64,000 bases of DNA from contig AZLU01000030.1 of assembly GCA_002224055.1 (NCBI GenBank), positions 186,255 to 250,254 of the forward strand, given 5' to 3'. Under the pieces are notes generated by a model. That model searched no databases. It was not told the origin of the DNA and saw nothing but the letters and a program-made list of their open reading frames with translations. The position numbers and the translations under genes are program-made. Source of the DNA: Pezizomycotina sp. ARF18 (lineage: Eukaryota; Ascomycota). Shown here one piece after another: positions 10,797 through 23,200 of this stretch. Every line of letters starts with the position of its first letter. The stretch's first letter is position 1.

Positions 10797-13700
10797 TTTG
10801 GCGGTAATTTCAGTTCGTCGAGTGTTTCTAATAAGGAGCGTGGTTTGAGAACAAAAGGCTTGAAGAGTTTTCTAGAATACTTCACGTCCAAGTTACGGCA
10901 TCATTGTATTTATAGCAGAATACCAATATATTCTTGAAAATACCTATTAGATCAAAGAGCTGACCGCTTGGAGTTCAATGAGACGCATTTGCGGACGACA
11001 TAAGAACATTTTCATGGAAATAATATTGAGAGTTGACCTAGCCGGAACCAAGCGCGGAAATATTTCTGAATACCGGTTCAACAGCTGAATACTTATTAGA
11101 GCAGGATTGAGAGCGTTCTATATAGCTCTGCATTGTGTAATTAATCCACCTCTATATCGGACATTAGGCGTTGGCATAATCATGCCAGGTTGAAATTCCG
11201 GCGACATGGAAAAGCAATTCTGGTTACATTTCTATTTAATGCTCGGCGGCGTAGTGCCAAACTGGGGGGGTGAAATGCGCACAATTTCTCTCGCGTATTT
11301 TATTCGTGTAACACAATTAGCAAACATATTCGTATAAGCAATCAGAATCCAGCTCCTAGCAGTGCTTCTTGATGTATGTTTATTTAATTAATCTCACGAA
11401 TTGAAATTGATCGTTAAATTTACAAAGCGACGGCAGTTCCGTTGGGTATTGCTGTTGTTCCTTAGCACTCGTAGCCAAATACGGTGTTTACCGTGGTCAA
11501 TAAAGGCGGGATTTTAAAACCTCAGGAGAAAACTGCTGAGGTTTGAACTGGGCTTATCGACTCCTGAACATGTAACACAAACAACACGGCTAAGTAGTAA
11601 ACAAGAAGAAATACACGACGATCAAGATGCCGTTATTCTCGTGTTTCGAAACTAGGAGTTATCAAAGATAACTCTATACTGAAAGTGCGGCAAACCCCGC
11701 TTAAGGAGAGCAATGGAGATAAAACAAATCAGCACATGAGGAACCGATTGGAATTCCGACAATTCACTCTATAAATATTCCTATAAGATCCTGGTGATAC
11801 CTCGATAATTCAAGGATTGGCCCCTCTTCGTTACACGGTAAACCCGTCTCTGCATAACCGAAAACAGGCCCAATTCCGGGGGACGTCTGTCATCTGCCGA
11901 ATGTGCCTATCCTGGCACAGATCTGTCAGAAATATATTGGAGATCGTCATATCACTACCAAAATATAATTTTAAAAGAAACCAATTATATTCTCATCTCG
12001 ACTACCCGCTTGCTTAAATGTAAAGTTTCACTCCCTTACAAAGGGGCTCGGATCGAGATATATATATATATCGCGAAGGAGAAATAAACGGTTTCCCGTG
12101 ATAAGGAACGACATATAGCGAAAAATATCGAATCTAACACTACACTAGATATTAGTATAAGACCAGTTTCATTCAGTTTCTGTATTGCGGGAGCTCTCAG
12201 GCTTCGTACAACAGCCCACGCTGGCTATGTGAAAGCTGTGGCAACGATTTTGCTGTATCTCTGTCCGCTTTCTCCTGTGTCTTTGGCTAGATAGCACATG
12301 CCGTTGAGTTTCGCTCGTCCTGAGAGTGCGCAATCTTTGTTTCAATTGCATCGCTAGATATATATACATGGTTGGTAGGAGCGACGGTAGTTGCTTCGTC
12401 GTTGGTGAGTGGCTAACTATTATATAATAGCGGGCATCCTGTACACGCAACATAGCGTCGCTGTTAGACTCAATATCAATGCCTATATCAATAACAGAAA
12501 ATTCTTTCCAAAAGTCAATCGGTCCATCTCAGTATTATAGCTCTCATCTATTTGACTTAGGCTTTATTAAAATTCAAACTATAAATATTTTAAGTTTATT
12601 CCCCCATAAGTCGTCGTTAGCGTTTGATTTATCAGAGAAGGTTCTATAAACGGACCAATCTTAAGATATTTTAAGTCCTGTCCACGTGTTATCGGGGTAA
12701 CATAGGACATGTCGTGAGACTACTGGATTATAACATTAGCCTCTAGTAGTTATCGGGGCCAGCACTCCATTCGGTGCATGTGTATTGCTATTGAATGCTT
12801 GTATAGACTATGGAATCTGTATATGGCTTAGATAATATCGAGCTCTCTGGAGCCGTTATCGCGCGTAAGAACATGGATTAGCGCTCTGTGCGGTAAAGGC
12901 GCTTCACATGGCGCGAAGAATATTGATCGATGTCTGGCTACTCACGCGAGATATGTATTGTATATATCCGCGGGGCCAGAATTGCAAGGGAATTGGGAAA
13001 TAAGCCTCTGTGGCGAAATATTAAAATATTTTATGTTTAGTTTCCCCAATGTTTACAGTTCTTATGCTCAAAGTTGCGAAATTGTTCCAACCGTAAAATA
13101 TTTTAAGTTATATCTTTATAATATATAGCGATGGGGAAACTCGTAGCGCAGTTTACCGTTCGCAGGTCTCCGAGCGCTACTGGTCGTGGTTATAGCTTTG
13201 TAGATGAATTAACGCGAGAACTTGTAATTATATTGCGTGCATAGCATGAAGTAATAAACGGTGGCCGAGACCGAAGATAGTCTAGCATTGATGCGCATCT
13301 GGCTTGTTAATGATCTGATAGTTTTGCTGGGATATAAGCAACCGGATGTTGGATCATAGCAGAATAATCGAAGACCTTCTTAGATAGGCTATAGGCTCAT
13401 ATTCAATGGTTCACGACACAAGAGAATTGACATGCCAACGGAGCTCAGTATACGGTTACCATACTGCCAGAGAAGAACTTAAAATATTTTTTTATTTTGT
13501 AACTTTTACTTATAATAAAAGCTTACAGGATACCTACCCATTTACACTCAGACATGTCATTTGGCTTACTGGCTTTCAGCAAAGACGTAATCATAATCCC
13601 AGCTATAAATCACACCCTAACCCCAATGTTTAAAATATTTTAAGTTCGCGACCTATGTGAAGAGGTGTGATCCGGGAAGAGTCTAGAATCAGGAACGACA

Positions 13701-13812
13701 CCTTATAGCATTGCTTGGCTTTAGAGCATTTTAGAGAAAGGGGTCTTTAAAGTCTTGAGAGGCATCTATTCTATTGTAGTAACAAACAGGTTCTAAACAC
13801 TACCGATTGAAA
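10797..13812. other. AT-rich intergenic region
   Basis: There is no supported gene in these 3 kb. The sequence is AT-rich with scattered stops in all frames. It contains a short hairpin near 11518-11545 (AAACCTCAG paired with CTGAGGTTT) and a cluster of related AT palindromes at 12581-13645, listed separately. The open frame at 11817-12017 has no supporting features. The right edge is the promoter side of the two-exon gene that starts at 13813. Confidence 0.5.
12581..13645. repeat. Cluster of six AAATATTTTAAGTT-like palindromic motifs
   Basis: Six close variants of AAAATATTTTAAGTT occur at about 12583, 12664, 13022, 13094, 13480 and 13630. Two of them sit beside CCCCAATGTTTA (13035 and 13620). 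The core AAAATATTTT is self-complementary. The cluster lies 170-1200 bp upstream of the gene at 13813, so it could be a regulatory cluster or the remains of a short tandem repeat. AT-rich sequence raises the chance background, but the shared flanking AAGTT argues for a common origin. Confidence 0.5.
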
Positions 13813-14181
13813 ATGTCAGCTCCTTCTCTCTCCAAAGATACTCGAGCGCATATTTCCCTCCTGAAGCTTTTAATAGAATCGCTGGGGCACGAAGACGTTC
13901 ACAAACAAATATATGGTCAGATCATCGAAGACTACGAGTCAAGCAAGATCACATTCAAGAAGGGGCAGCGGTTGGTGTACAGCGAGAAGGGATACGTCGC
14001 AGGTCCGACATCGATCGAAGATGCATTGAGTGCTCTGGGAGCGGAATATAAGAAGAGCAGGGTCTGCATCATGGAGACGGTAAGTTGGTAAGCCAATTGA
14101 GATTATATTGTGATTCAGGTCGAGGAATGAATGCTACTAACAAAGGGACAGTGCCATACGAAAATAGGTCCGGCGGATTAA
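13813..14181 (+). CDS. Two-exon small unknown protein
   Basis: The function is unknown. Exon 1 (13813-14079) codes a soluble, mixed-charge protein starting MSAPSLSKDTRAHISLLK, with a helix-rich front and a GYVAGPTSIEDALSALGAEY stretch. It ends IMET. The intron at 14080-14151 (72 nt) has an excellent donor (GTAAGT), a textbook branch site CTACTAAC at 14134-14141 and a CAG acceptor. Exon 2 adds CHTKIGPAD and a TAA at 14179-14181, giving about 98 residues. There is no signal peptide or membrane segment. The ATG at 13813 is preceded by AAA, a good fungal context. The gene converges on the CipC-like gene (stops about 215 bp apart). It is one of very few genes here that reads without any frame change, so the exon structure is reliable even though no family is recognised. 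Confidence 0.7.
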
Positions 14182-14397
14182 GTACCGGCGGATAGGTCTG
14201 CTAGCTTTAATAAATCACAAGAATGGCCCAAAGAATCAAGCATAATACTAGGAGTTCACTATGCTGAGTTGCAGTCAGATTCCGGTTTATTTATTCGACT
14301 TCTGAAGTGTACTAGCTACAAAGAAAAAGATATACATTCTCGATTTACAAAATTGCCTTTCTTCCTTTGGATACTAGAGTTCATTGGTGAAACGCGT

Positions 14398-14820
14398 CTA
14401 GTAGTTGTCTTCCGAAATAACACTGTGGGCCTGCTGCCTAGCCTCATACTTGGCCTTCTCCTTGTCGACGAAGTCGTAGCCCCGTGTCTCGACCTCCCGG
14501 TCGATGAAGCACCAGCGAGACCGGCAATGATCTCCTTAGCCTTCTCGTGGCTCTGGGCTTGCCCTCACGGTCGCAGTGCTCCTCGTACTTCTTCGCGGCC
14601 TCGTAGGCTGCGGCACCGGCGAGGGCCTCGTGACCTTAGATGCCTTTATTGCGATAAAAGAACACAATTAGTATATCGAAATGGTTCTAGGAGAGTGTTG
14701 AACTAGAGGGTAAGGAAAACCGAGCAACGAGGATTCTTACTTCGTGTGGCTTGTAGTCCTGACCGCTGTTCCACTCGTTGTAGTTCTGGGCCTGTTCGCT
14801 GTCGTCGCTGAACCAACCAT
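14398..14820 (-). CDS. cipC-like: CipC-like protein (DUF3759 family)
   Basis: This is a homolog of CipC, a small cytosolic fungal protein named for induction by concanamycin in Aspergillus and often abundant under stress or in hyphae; its biochemical role is unknown. Exon 1 (14820-14741) reads GWFSDDSEQAQNYNEW then GQDYKPHE. The intron runs 14740-14644 (GTAAGA donor, AAAG acceptor). Exon 2 gives HEALAGAAAYEAAKKYEEH, then a GKP-SHEKAKEIIAGLAGA block, FIDREVETRGYDFVDKEKAK and a C-terminus EDNY with a TAG at 14398-14400. All the hallmark blocks of the family are present and the size (about 105 residues) is normal. The frame changes four times. Each fits one missing base in a short run: GG after the ATG, a C before HEALAG, CCC before SHEK, TT before FIDRE. 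No internal stop remains within the conserved blocks, so sequencing error is more likely than decay. Confidence 0.8.
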
Positions 14821-17800
14821 TGTGATTTGATTTGATGTTTATGGACTTAGGTGATTAGGTTTTACGGTGTATAGTGTTTAGAGGCTTGTGATTTTGACTT
14901 TTGCTTGGAGAGGAATCTGATGGTAGAAGAAGAAAGATAATCGAGGAAGGGAGAGCTTCTAACGACCCTTTATATAGACATCTCCTCCTAGGGTCCTACA
15001 GATAAAGAGTGCGGGGTAGCTTGCTCAGCTAGCTTTAACCCTCATTTCTTTAGCTTCAGCTTCAGTACGTACTATGCGTACTTGGAGAATACATAGCTAC
15101 ACGCCATTCTATTAATGGCACAGGCGGTATCTCTGATCACTAATAAAAGTGGAACAATCGAAGAGGTAGATGCCCCGCAGTTGCATATACAAAACTCAAA
15201 AGTACCACCTACGCAAAAATCGCTCATAGACTACGATCAGGGCGGGTCAATGCAATGAGGGGCTTCAAAACAAAAACCATGTTGATCAGGCAATCAGGCC
15301 AGGGTTCACAAGTAGAAGCTTGTTCTTCAACACATGCATTGGGTATCCCTTTTAAATCTGATTTGCCGTTAATAAGAACTGGGCCAATTGACCAATAATT
15401 TCTTTTTCCGAGATCGAGAGAAGTGGAGAAAAAAAAAGAGAAAATGACGGAAAGCTTAGCAAAGCTTAGCGTCGGTGGATCGGAGTGAAGCCGATTTCTA
15501 TCGAAACTAAGCGGTATTAGGATAACAGCATTAACAGCACGTACTTGAAACACGCTGGGATGACGACTCTATGAACGCGAAATCACGTCTCTTGCTTCGA
15601 ACCGGATTCCAGAAGTTCTTGAGATTTGGAAACGGACAATAATGACAACAACGGAAAATGATATTTGTTGATACTCGTATTTATAGAACGTGTTTTTATT
15701 TATTTATTTATTTATTTTTAAGTTGTAAGTTGTGGCAAAGCTCCGCCACAAAAATTTCCAACCAATTATCAAACTGGAACGTCTTCCTCAATCAACAACT
15801 GATACCAATTACAACACACAGTTTCATCAGCCAAGACAGATTTTCTAACTCTCCTGTAATGTTCTTCGGCGTCTATGCCTATTCAGCAGCATTCCTTTGC
15901 TGATTTTTGGATGAGCAGAGGTAACTTAGAAAATGGAAGCAAAGAGAACATCCAATAGGTAAACATGATCGGCTTTTTGAATACTGCTCAAGCCTTATGA
16001 TTGTGATACTCATACATATCCTCACTATGCTTACTTAAGAGCAATACCATATTTTTCGGTAGACAGATGATTACCCGTTTATAGGGATCGTACGGGATAC
16101 GTGCCTACAAGCGACTGACTACGTTCAGGCGTCTAAAACTGGATGGCCATGACGCGATAAAAATAGCGATCATCCAAAGCCTTGTCTACAAGCACCGTGA
16201 TATTACGACTATACCATGGCCAGGATCTGATTTCCAGAAGCTACACAAACTCCAAATCGAGGTGCGACTACGATCAATATCATTGTGGATTTTCGTCAGG
16301 GCAGTTTTCAATGAACATTAACATAATGCAGCCACAGTAGAGCTATTATTTACTATGTGCTAAGGTCAATTTCTATCTAAAAGCACAATTACGATACGTA
16401 TCTTAGAACGCTATTGACGAAGCTTGTGAGGTGAGAATGACGCGATATCAATATGCGGACCTTCTTGCTCTTGAGTGCCAGGCGTTTCCATTGCACGAAA
16501 ACTTGGCATCCTGCCAGTATCTTCTAACGACACTTCCGCAAGAGCTGCGTAGAAAGAACGAAACACTATCAAATAATCTTAGAAGCAAGTTTAACATTAT
16601 GAACAATGTACCATAGAGAGGAAGTGCGACGGCGGACTCTTGGATCATATCAAGGCTGAGTTACACGGATTGACCGCTGTCGCAACGGAAATGCTGACCA
16701 GGGTCTCTGAAAGATGCCATATCTTCCTCGGACCTATCTATGAAGTACGGAATCGCGTCGTCAATCATTAACGCGGGCCGTCTTGTTGCGCAACATGAAA
16801 AGATATTGGTACCGTACCGAGTTCATATATCCATTCTGAGGTAAGGACGTAAAAGACACGGTTGGCAGATACAGGCTATACGCAACGCGTAAATTTTACC
16901 AAACCATAATGGCCTTCCTATAAATGGAATAAGCCTGAAGCGCCAGCTACACTTCTAGTATAATGCGAAGAAAAGTAATAGGGTCTACTTCGTAAATATA
17001 GTGGTTATACACGGAAACGAGAGATGGTCCATGGCGAGACCGAGTACCGTGTCACTAATATCGAGAATATAGAGACAGGAGTACTATCTAGATCCGGAAA
17101 GCAGAGTGTGGTAAAAGTGCAGGGAGGATATTCAGTGCGATTTGTAGGATGTTGTATGCTACGTAAGTCACGTAGTCGGCTCCCGGGGAAGAAAGCATAA
17201 GTCTAATACAATGACGGTAGCAAGTTATCCTGATATGAAAACGTACAAAAATTGAATGGCTACTAACTGCCACCTAAGCATAATGACAGCAATGTGATTA
17301 AGCCAACCAGGATTAAATTGTTCAGGACATATTAAAAAGACACGAACTCAAATGATAGCCAGACAATAGACGGGGGCGCGCCCTATGAAAGGTATGCCTT
17401 ACATGAACGGCATATCACATAAAGACCGCCGAACATTCCCAATTACCTGCCGAGGTTCCATACAGTCAACACAACGACACGGAGGTTGTGATTAGAAAAC
17501 TTACATCAGGAGCATCCCCACCGAAATCTAGCAAGCACCCGCTTACGTACTTCTAGATCCGAGCACTCCGCCGCGTATTACAACTACGAATGTACTCGGC
17601 GGACCGTTCACCACAATGATAAAGAAGTCCCGTCAAAAATTCCTGAGATTTCATTATGCCAAAGTTACACTATAGTCCTCTCGACTCTGAGCGATAAAAA
17701 AAGGGGGGAGAACGCGTTTATGTGGTGGAACTTATACTTAAGGAACTATTGGGGGTCCACGATAGAAACCAATACAAGAATCGCACATGATATCTATATT

Positions 17801-19177
17801 AAGTGGTTGAGCCTAGAATCCACTACCTACCAGCCCATCATGCAGAAATGACCGAAAGGAATGAAATAACGATGATCAATACACGATTGCACAGTTAGAA
17901 AGCTTGTTGTCATACATCCCGGCGCAATTGCGTGCACGACAACCTCAACAGCATGCAATATATTGTGTGGAAAATCTAATTGCCGAGCTCTCTACTCATA
18001 AAATCAATTCTGTAAATTTGTATTGGCTTCTGCCTCGGAGCTGAATTTCAAATCCAAGAATAGTTAAGCTTGACTAACGCAGAAATATCTCCTCACATAG
18101 ATCGGGATCAAAGTTTCCGTAGAGTAGGGGGTAAGCATGGCTAGCAAAAAGCCATGGTCGGAAATGTTAATGTGAGAGTATCCCAGAGGTTATAAATGGC
18201 GAACCCAAATCTTACTGAGTGCAAGATCGAACTACTAATGCCTTTTCTAAAGTAACCGCGAGGTATAGCGAGGCACAACTCGTACGGCCCTGGAGATAAG
18301 TATATAAAGATCGACCACAGCTATAGCTCGTGGAACACAGGCTACCTAATATGTAAATGGCTCCCGCAACGCGGATTTTGTGAATTGTATTTCCCAAAAA
18401 GCAACTGCTCGTCATAGCTAAGTGACCATCGAATGTGTGGGAAAATGGCAAATAGTTTTGAATATTGGAGTATATAATATGCAAGGCAATTTAATTTCAA
18501 GGCGAGGCGATGGTCGCGATATCTCGCTTTGTCCGAGAGCCTATTCTGCATAAAAGCCATTTTCATGTAGTTAGGTTTCTACATACAGCAGAGCAATAGG
18601 CTTGTGAGATGGGACGTTGAGTTTAGGATAGAAACAATTTCGTTTCGTCTATAGCGTCTCTTCCGATTAGGAAACATGAAGTACTTGGGAAAATCTAGAT
18701 ATTAGAATTCATATGCACTGAATCTAGTAACCAATTGATCTTTAATCCCTCTCCCTTGTCATTCTTTCGTGAACTTGTAATCCTACTTGCATTCCTTCGT
18801 GAAGAAGGATGTTCACCGATTCACCGATCCTCCGATCGCCGCTTCCTTGGCGAGGGGATGAGTCAAAGAATGCTAGCAGCACGTGAACACGGGTCACTTT
18901 AGCGAAAATTCGAATCCTTTGGGTGCGGGGTAGGGGCCTTGGAATTCGCGTCACAACAACCCTTGGGCCTAGGCCGTGAGAATCATACTAGGATGGGTTG
19001 AAAGGATTCGAACATAAAAAGGGCAGATAATTCCCTTTTCCTCGATTGCAATTGAAATGCCCATATAACTAGTCCGCGCTTTCACGATAAGTCTCTCAAT
19101 CCACCTCAATTGATCTTCTTCCCCTTCCCATCTGTAACAACCCCACCCTTCCTACACACGAGCCGCCTCCTATCACA
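14821..19177. other. Gene-poor region
   Basis: I see no supported gene in about 4.3 kb. The first 200 bp are the likely promoter of the CipC-like gene. A short TTTA microsatellite lies near 15698-15718. Open frames at 15224-15553 and 16431-16616 have ordinary composition but no domain, signal or splice structure. The 18.7-19.0 kb part is richer in GC than its surroundings and could be an old repeat end. The stretch right before 19178 is C-rich, as is common upstream of fungal start codons. Confidence 0.5.
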
Positions 19178-20227
19178 ATGGACATCAACATAACCTGCCT
19201 CTGCTCCTCCTCCCAGCAAACCGTCTCCCTAAAAGCAACCTCCTTCCCCATCTCCGAAGAAATCTGCCACTGCAACCCCTGCCGCCACTCCTCCGGCTCC
19301 ATCGGCGGCATCTTCCTCTCCCTCTCCTCTCCACCCAGAAAACTCTCCTCTTTCAAATCCTACAAAACCTCCGACCGCCTCGAGCGCCTCTTCTGCAAAA
19401 AGTGCGGCACGCACGTTTTCGTCCACACCTTCGAAGGAGACACGTGGTCCGTATGTGCGGGTACCGTCGACATCGACGGTAAAGAAGACGACTGCGTGAA
19501 AATCACCGAGCACGCTTACGTATCCGACACAAGGACGGCGGATGGGCCGCGTGGCTACTCAAAATTAATGGCAGGGAAGTACCCTGCTACGACGAAGACG
19601 CTTCCGTCAAGAAAATAACCATCGAACCCGCTACGGTCGGCCCAACACCCCTCGACCCATCTGAAGAAAAATGTCTTATAAAATGCCACTGCGGCGGCGT
19701 GGAATGCTACCTCCACCGCTCCGAAACGCCGTACGTTCCTCTATCTGACGATAAATCGCGGTACGAGAGTACGTGGTGGTTATTCTCCGGCGGCAAGAAA
19801 TTCCGCGGTAGCATGTGCGGGTGCCGCTCCTGCCGTCTCGCTCTGGGGCAACCGCTGCAACCGTGGGCGTTCTGCGAGGAGAAGGATATTCGCCACGCAG
19901 ACGGTAAACCCGTGGACTTTGAGAAGGGGTGGGGACGATGGAGACGTACGAGAGCTCCCCGGGGATATTTAGGAGCTTTTGCGGGACCTGCGGAGCTAGT
20001 ATTGCGTATAGGAATAAACCGAGGGCGGAGATGGTAGGGCATGAGGTGATCGATGTTAGTGTCGGCGTTATTAGGGCGGAGAGCGGCGTTAGGGCGGAGA
20101 ACTGGATCGAGTGGCCGTTCGATAGGTTGGGCTGCGATGCTGCAGACTGGAGAGGGAGCTGATCAATACGATGCTGGAGCATGGGAAGAAGAAGACCGAG
20201 GAGAACAGTGAAGTTAAGGCTCAATGA
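19178..20227 (+). CDS. Tandem GFA-domain (glutathione-dependent formaldehyde-activating-like) protein
   Basis: GFA/CENP-V-like domains bind zinc with three Cys pairs; the founding enzyme condenses formaldehyde with glutathione, but most fungal members have unknown substrates. Domain 1 (about residues 1-110) has TCLCSS, then CHCNPCRHSSG, then FCKKCGTHVF. Domain 2 (about 170-300) has CHCGGVECYLHR, then CGCRSCRLALG, then FCGTCGASIAYRNK. The protein ends with a charged helix (LINTMLEHGKKK) and a stop at 20225-20227, about 348 residues without introns. The start is the ATG at 19178 with CACA before it. Three frame changes occur: near 19527 (AA where AAA is expected in DTKDGGW), near 19933 (a G run before METYESSPG) and near 20150. 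Codons on both sides remain conserved, and all zinc-site Cys are intact. It stands alone between gene-poor stretches. Confidence 0.85.
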
Positions 20228-23200
20228 GAGGAAAAAGGGGTTATAACGAAAGTGTATATTGATCCTGTATTGTAGGCGGTGGTGATTTGTAGAGGGTAGG
20301 GAAGTTGATGTAGAAAAGTTTGTGTGAGAATTCAAGAAAGAATTTTCTTTTTTCCACCGGGCATATTATAACCAAATAACCAAAATGACGCGAGAGGAAA
20401 CATACACTGAAATATCTAGATATATCGAACAGTAAATAAGCCAGCAGAGTACACGCTATCGAATGATACGAGTTTCGGGCTGTGAGGAGATGGTGGGAAA
20501 CCACTTTTTCTGGCCTCATCGTCTAGTTGACGGCTCCTACAGTAGGAAACAGGTAATCGTGAAAACGGCGAGATCACGGTGGAACGAGGTAAGCCAATAG
20601 ATTGTATTAATTACATAAAAGCATTCAGTGCAAGGCCCGCTATTGAATGCCAATGCCTTTATGGTGCGACAAGGTATGTTAAGAAGCCATGGCCTATACC
20701 AGGTCGGAAGAGTGGATCTCCCAAGAGGATCATTCGGAATTTTGAAACATTAGAAAACGAGTGATCGAAGTACACTTACTCGCTGAATAAACAGTACAAT
20801 TCAAAGCAGTAAGACGAGCTGATTTTACTCGTAGTATTTTCAAGTCATGGAGAGGCTAGTTGGATACTCGATGCATACCTTTCGGCGACAACATACATTG
20901 TGAAATTTCACACTATTTCACAAACCAGTATACACGTTTATGAGCTGGAAAAGCACACGACTACAATGAAAACTAGCGCCTTTCAATTTACCGATCTCTA
21001 CTGCATCAAAATATATAGCTCACTGTACACGGTGAGGTAGGTTAAGGTTGCACATCAAAAGGCCGCAGAGGAGCATTTCGTGGAGGAGAAGATATTTGAA
21101 AAGCAGGCATCACGGGTGGATAAAACTGCCTTACCACAGCAAAATAAGCATACGTCGAGATCAGCTCTGCCTAATACATCAAATTATCTAATAAACGATC
21201 ATGAGAGGTGATGTTAGGAGGATGTTTGAATTAGTATGAATATTGTGATTTCGTCGACACGTTTCACCATTACGATTTGAAATAAAGATAATTATGAGAA
21301 GATCTAACCTCCTCTCAATTCAAATCAAACTATAGTTCTAGATGCAGCTCTCTCTCCAGAATCTGATCCTAGTAATAGATTCTCGCGAGAGGATATGTTG
21401 AGACTTCATTTGGAAGCCAAGGAGCTAATTTTTAGAAGTGCACGTCTGGAACTCGATATAGCGTGCTTTTTCTAAAATTTCTAGTGTGAGGCTGATCTAA
21501 ACAGCCCTACCAGGACAATGAAATCCACTAGCAGATCCGTCCGATGTTCTTCAATCAGGTACTTATGGCTATTCGCGTTGAGGTTTATGTTAAGGAACCG
21601 TAATATCTTAAATTGTAGAATCTCAATCTCGGTAACCGTCATAAGCTCATGTAGTTGTGAATTTTTGGAGTCCAAGGTGGATCCAATTAACTCATGAAAA
21701 TTAATAAAACCTACCAATATCTCAGCCTGCTGTCTCTGGATCATACATTGATGATTGCTTGTACGGGGCAAGTATGTTAAAGAATAGTGGTCTATTGAAT
21801 TTGTAAAACCTTAAACTTGTTGGCTTGTTAACAGTTCTAAACTTGAGAGTAGTGAATTTCAAATGATGAGGTGGATCTTTAACTCTCACCGCAAAGCAGG
21901 AGTAGCAGATTCTGATTCGCCTTTATTTCATTGATTATATTTTATCCATATATTCCTTCTGGACTATAGGTTGAGAATGCAGGTTATTGCTTTTAATAAA
22001 AAGTCATTTCGTCAACGAAGCACGTTCAAAAATCGCAAACCTCTCAGTTACAGGAATAACAAAACCACCTCCCTGAGAGAAGAAAAGGTCAAATATGGAT
22101 TCCTCTCTAGAAACTGCATTCAACCTACTACTTCTTTCGGTCAGGAGGCGTGTATTGAGGATCACAGAAACTTGATTTATGTAAAAACTGTTTCGAGAAC
22201 CTGCAGGTGCACCTCTCGTAGAAACATCTAGTGTGAGAGTGGATCTAACCAGGGCAGCAAGAGAAAAGAGTGTTAGTTTTGAATTCTGCTGTGACTTGCA
22301 TCGGTATTATGACATTTTGGCTATAGATAAGTATGTTGAGGTTCATAATACACGGGAGTTTCAAAGAATATTTTCGTCCACCTGCACGTGCAACCATAGT
22401 GAAGAAACCTGTAGTTTAGAGTGGATCTAATTCAACCAGCAAGTGGAAAGGCCGATAATTCTGAATTCAGCTCGGTGAGCTGTATCAAGCCTTCAAATTC
22501 TCTAAGTTTAAAGCATATAATGGGGGCCATAGTAGAATAGTATTTTGAGAAAAGGTTGTTTCCTCAATTTGTTTACTCGTGAAATTGTCTAGTTCATCAA
22601 CATGCCTTAATATAGAGTAGATTTAACTATAAAAGCAAGACAAACACTCACTGATTTTCAGTCTTGACGAATAAGGTGCATCGACTCCTGCTGTTTTTAT
22701 GCGCTAATAAAAGTGGTTGAGGTAGAGCATAATTTACCTATATGTCTAAGGAATTGTTTCAAAAAGGATTTGGGATATTGTTGGGGCACCGTGAAGAGAG
22801 ATCGATCATTGAGTTGATTGATGGAGATGATGGGAGGAAAGCTCCCCTATTTATGTACAATAAGGCATATACATGATGTATAGTAATGATGTTCCTACAG
22901 ATATTTTATAAAAAGGTCTGGTTACCGGGCACCTCAACTGTACTCTTAATAGAAGAAAAACCACCGAACTGAAATCCTCCTTATACGCTTTATTAGGTTT
23001 TACTATTTGAAAACAGTAGAATTGTATCTTGAGGATCACCAAGTTACCAGAATTCAAATTAGTAGAATCGTGAAGTGGTTAGTACATAAACATATTCAAC
23101 AGGGCTCAACGGGGGCTCTCCTTATGAGGTGGATCAAAGTATATCTCCAGACATTTTGGCATGCATTTTCACGCTCACCGAGGCGCGCTGCATTCAGATA

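Noticed and set aside
11518-11545. Nine-base-pair hairpin as a terminator or regulatory RNA
   Set aside because: It is isolated in gene-free AT-rich DNA; hairpins of this size are expected by chance and do not terminate eukaryotic transcription.
18742-18990. Possible old LTR end (minus strand begins TGTTGTGACG, GC content differs from flanks)
   Set aside because: No second copy, target duplication or internal element part is visible in the window; I keep it only as a possible fossil fragment.
19004-19030. GGATTCGAAC resembling a tRNA B-box
   Set aside because: There are no paired stem and no tRNA body on either side.
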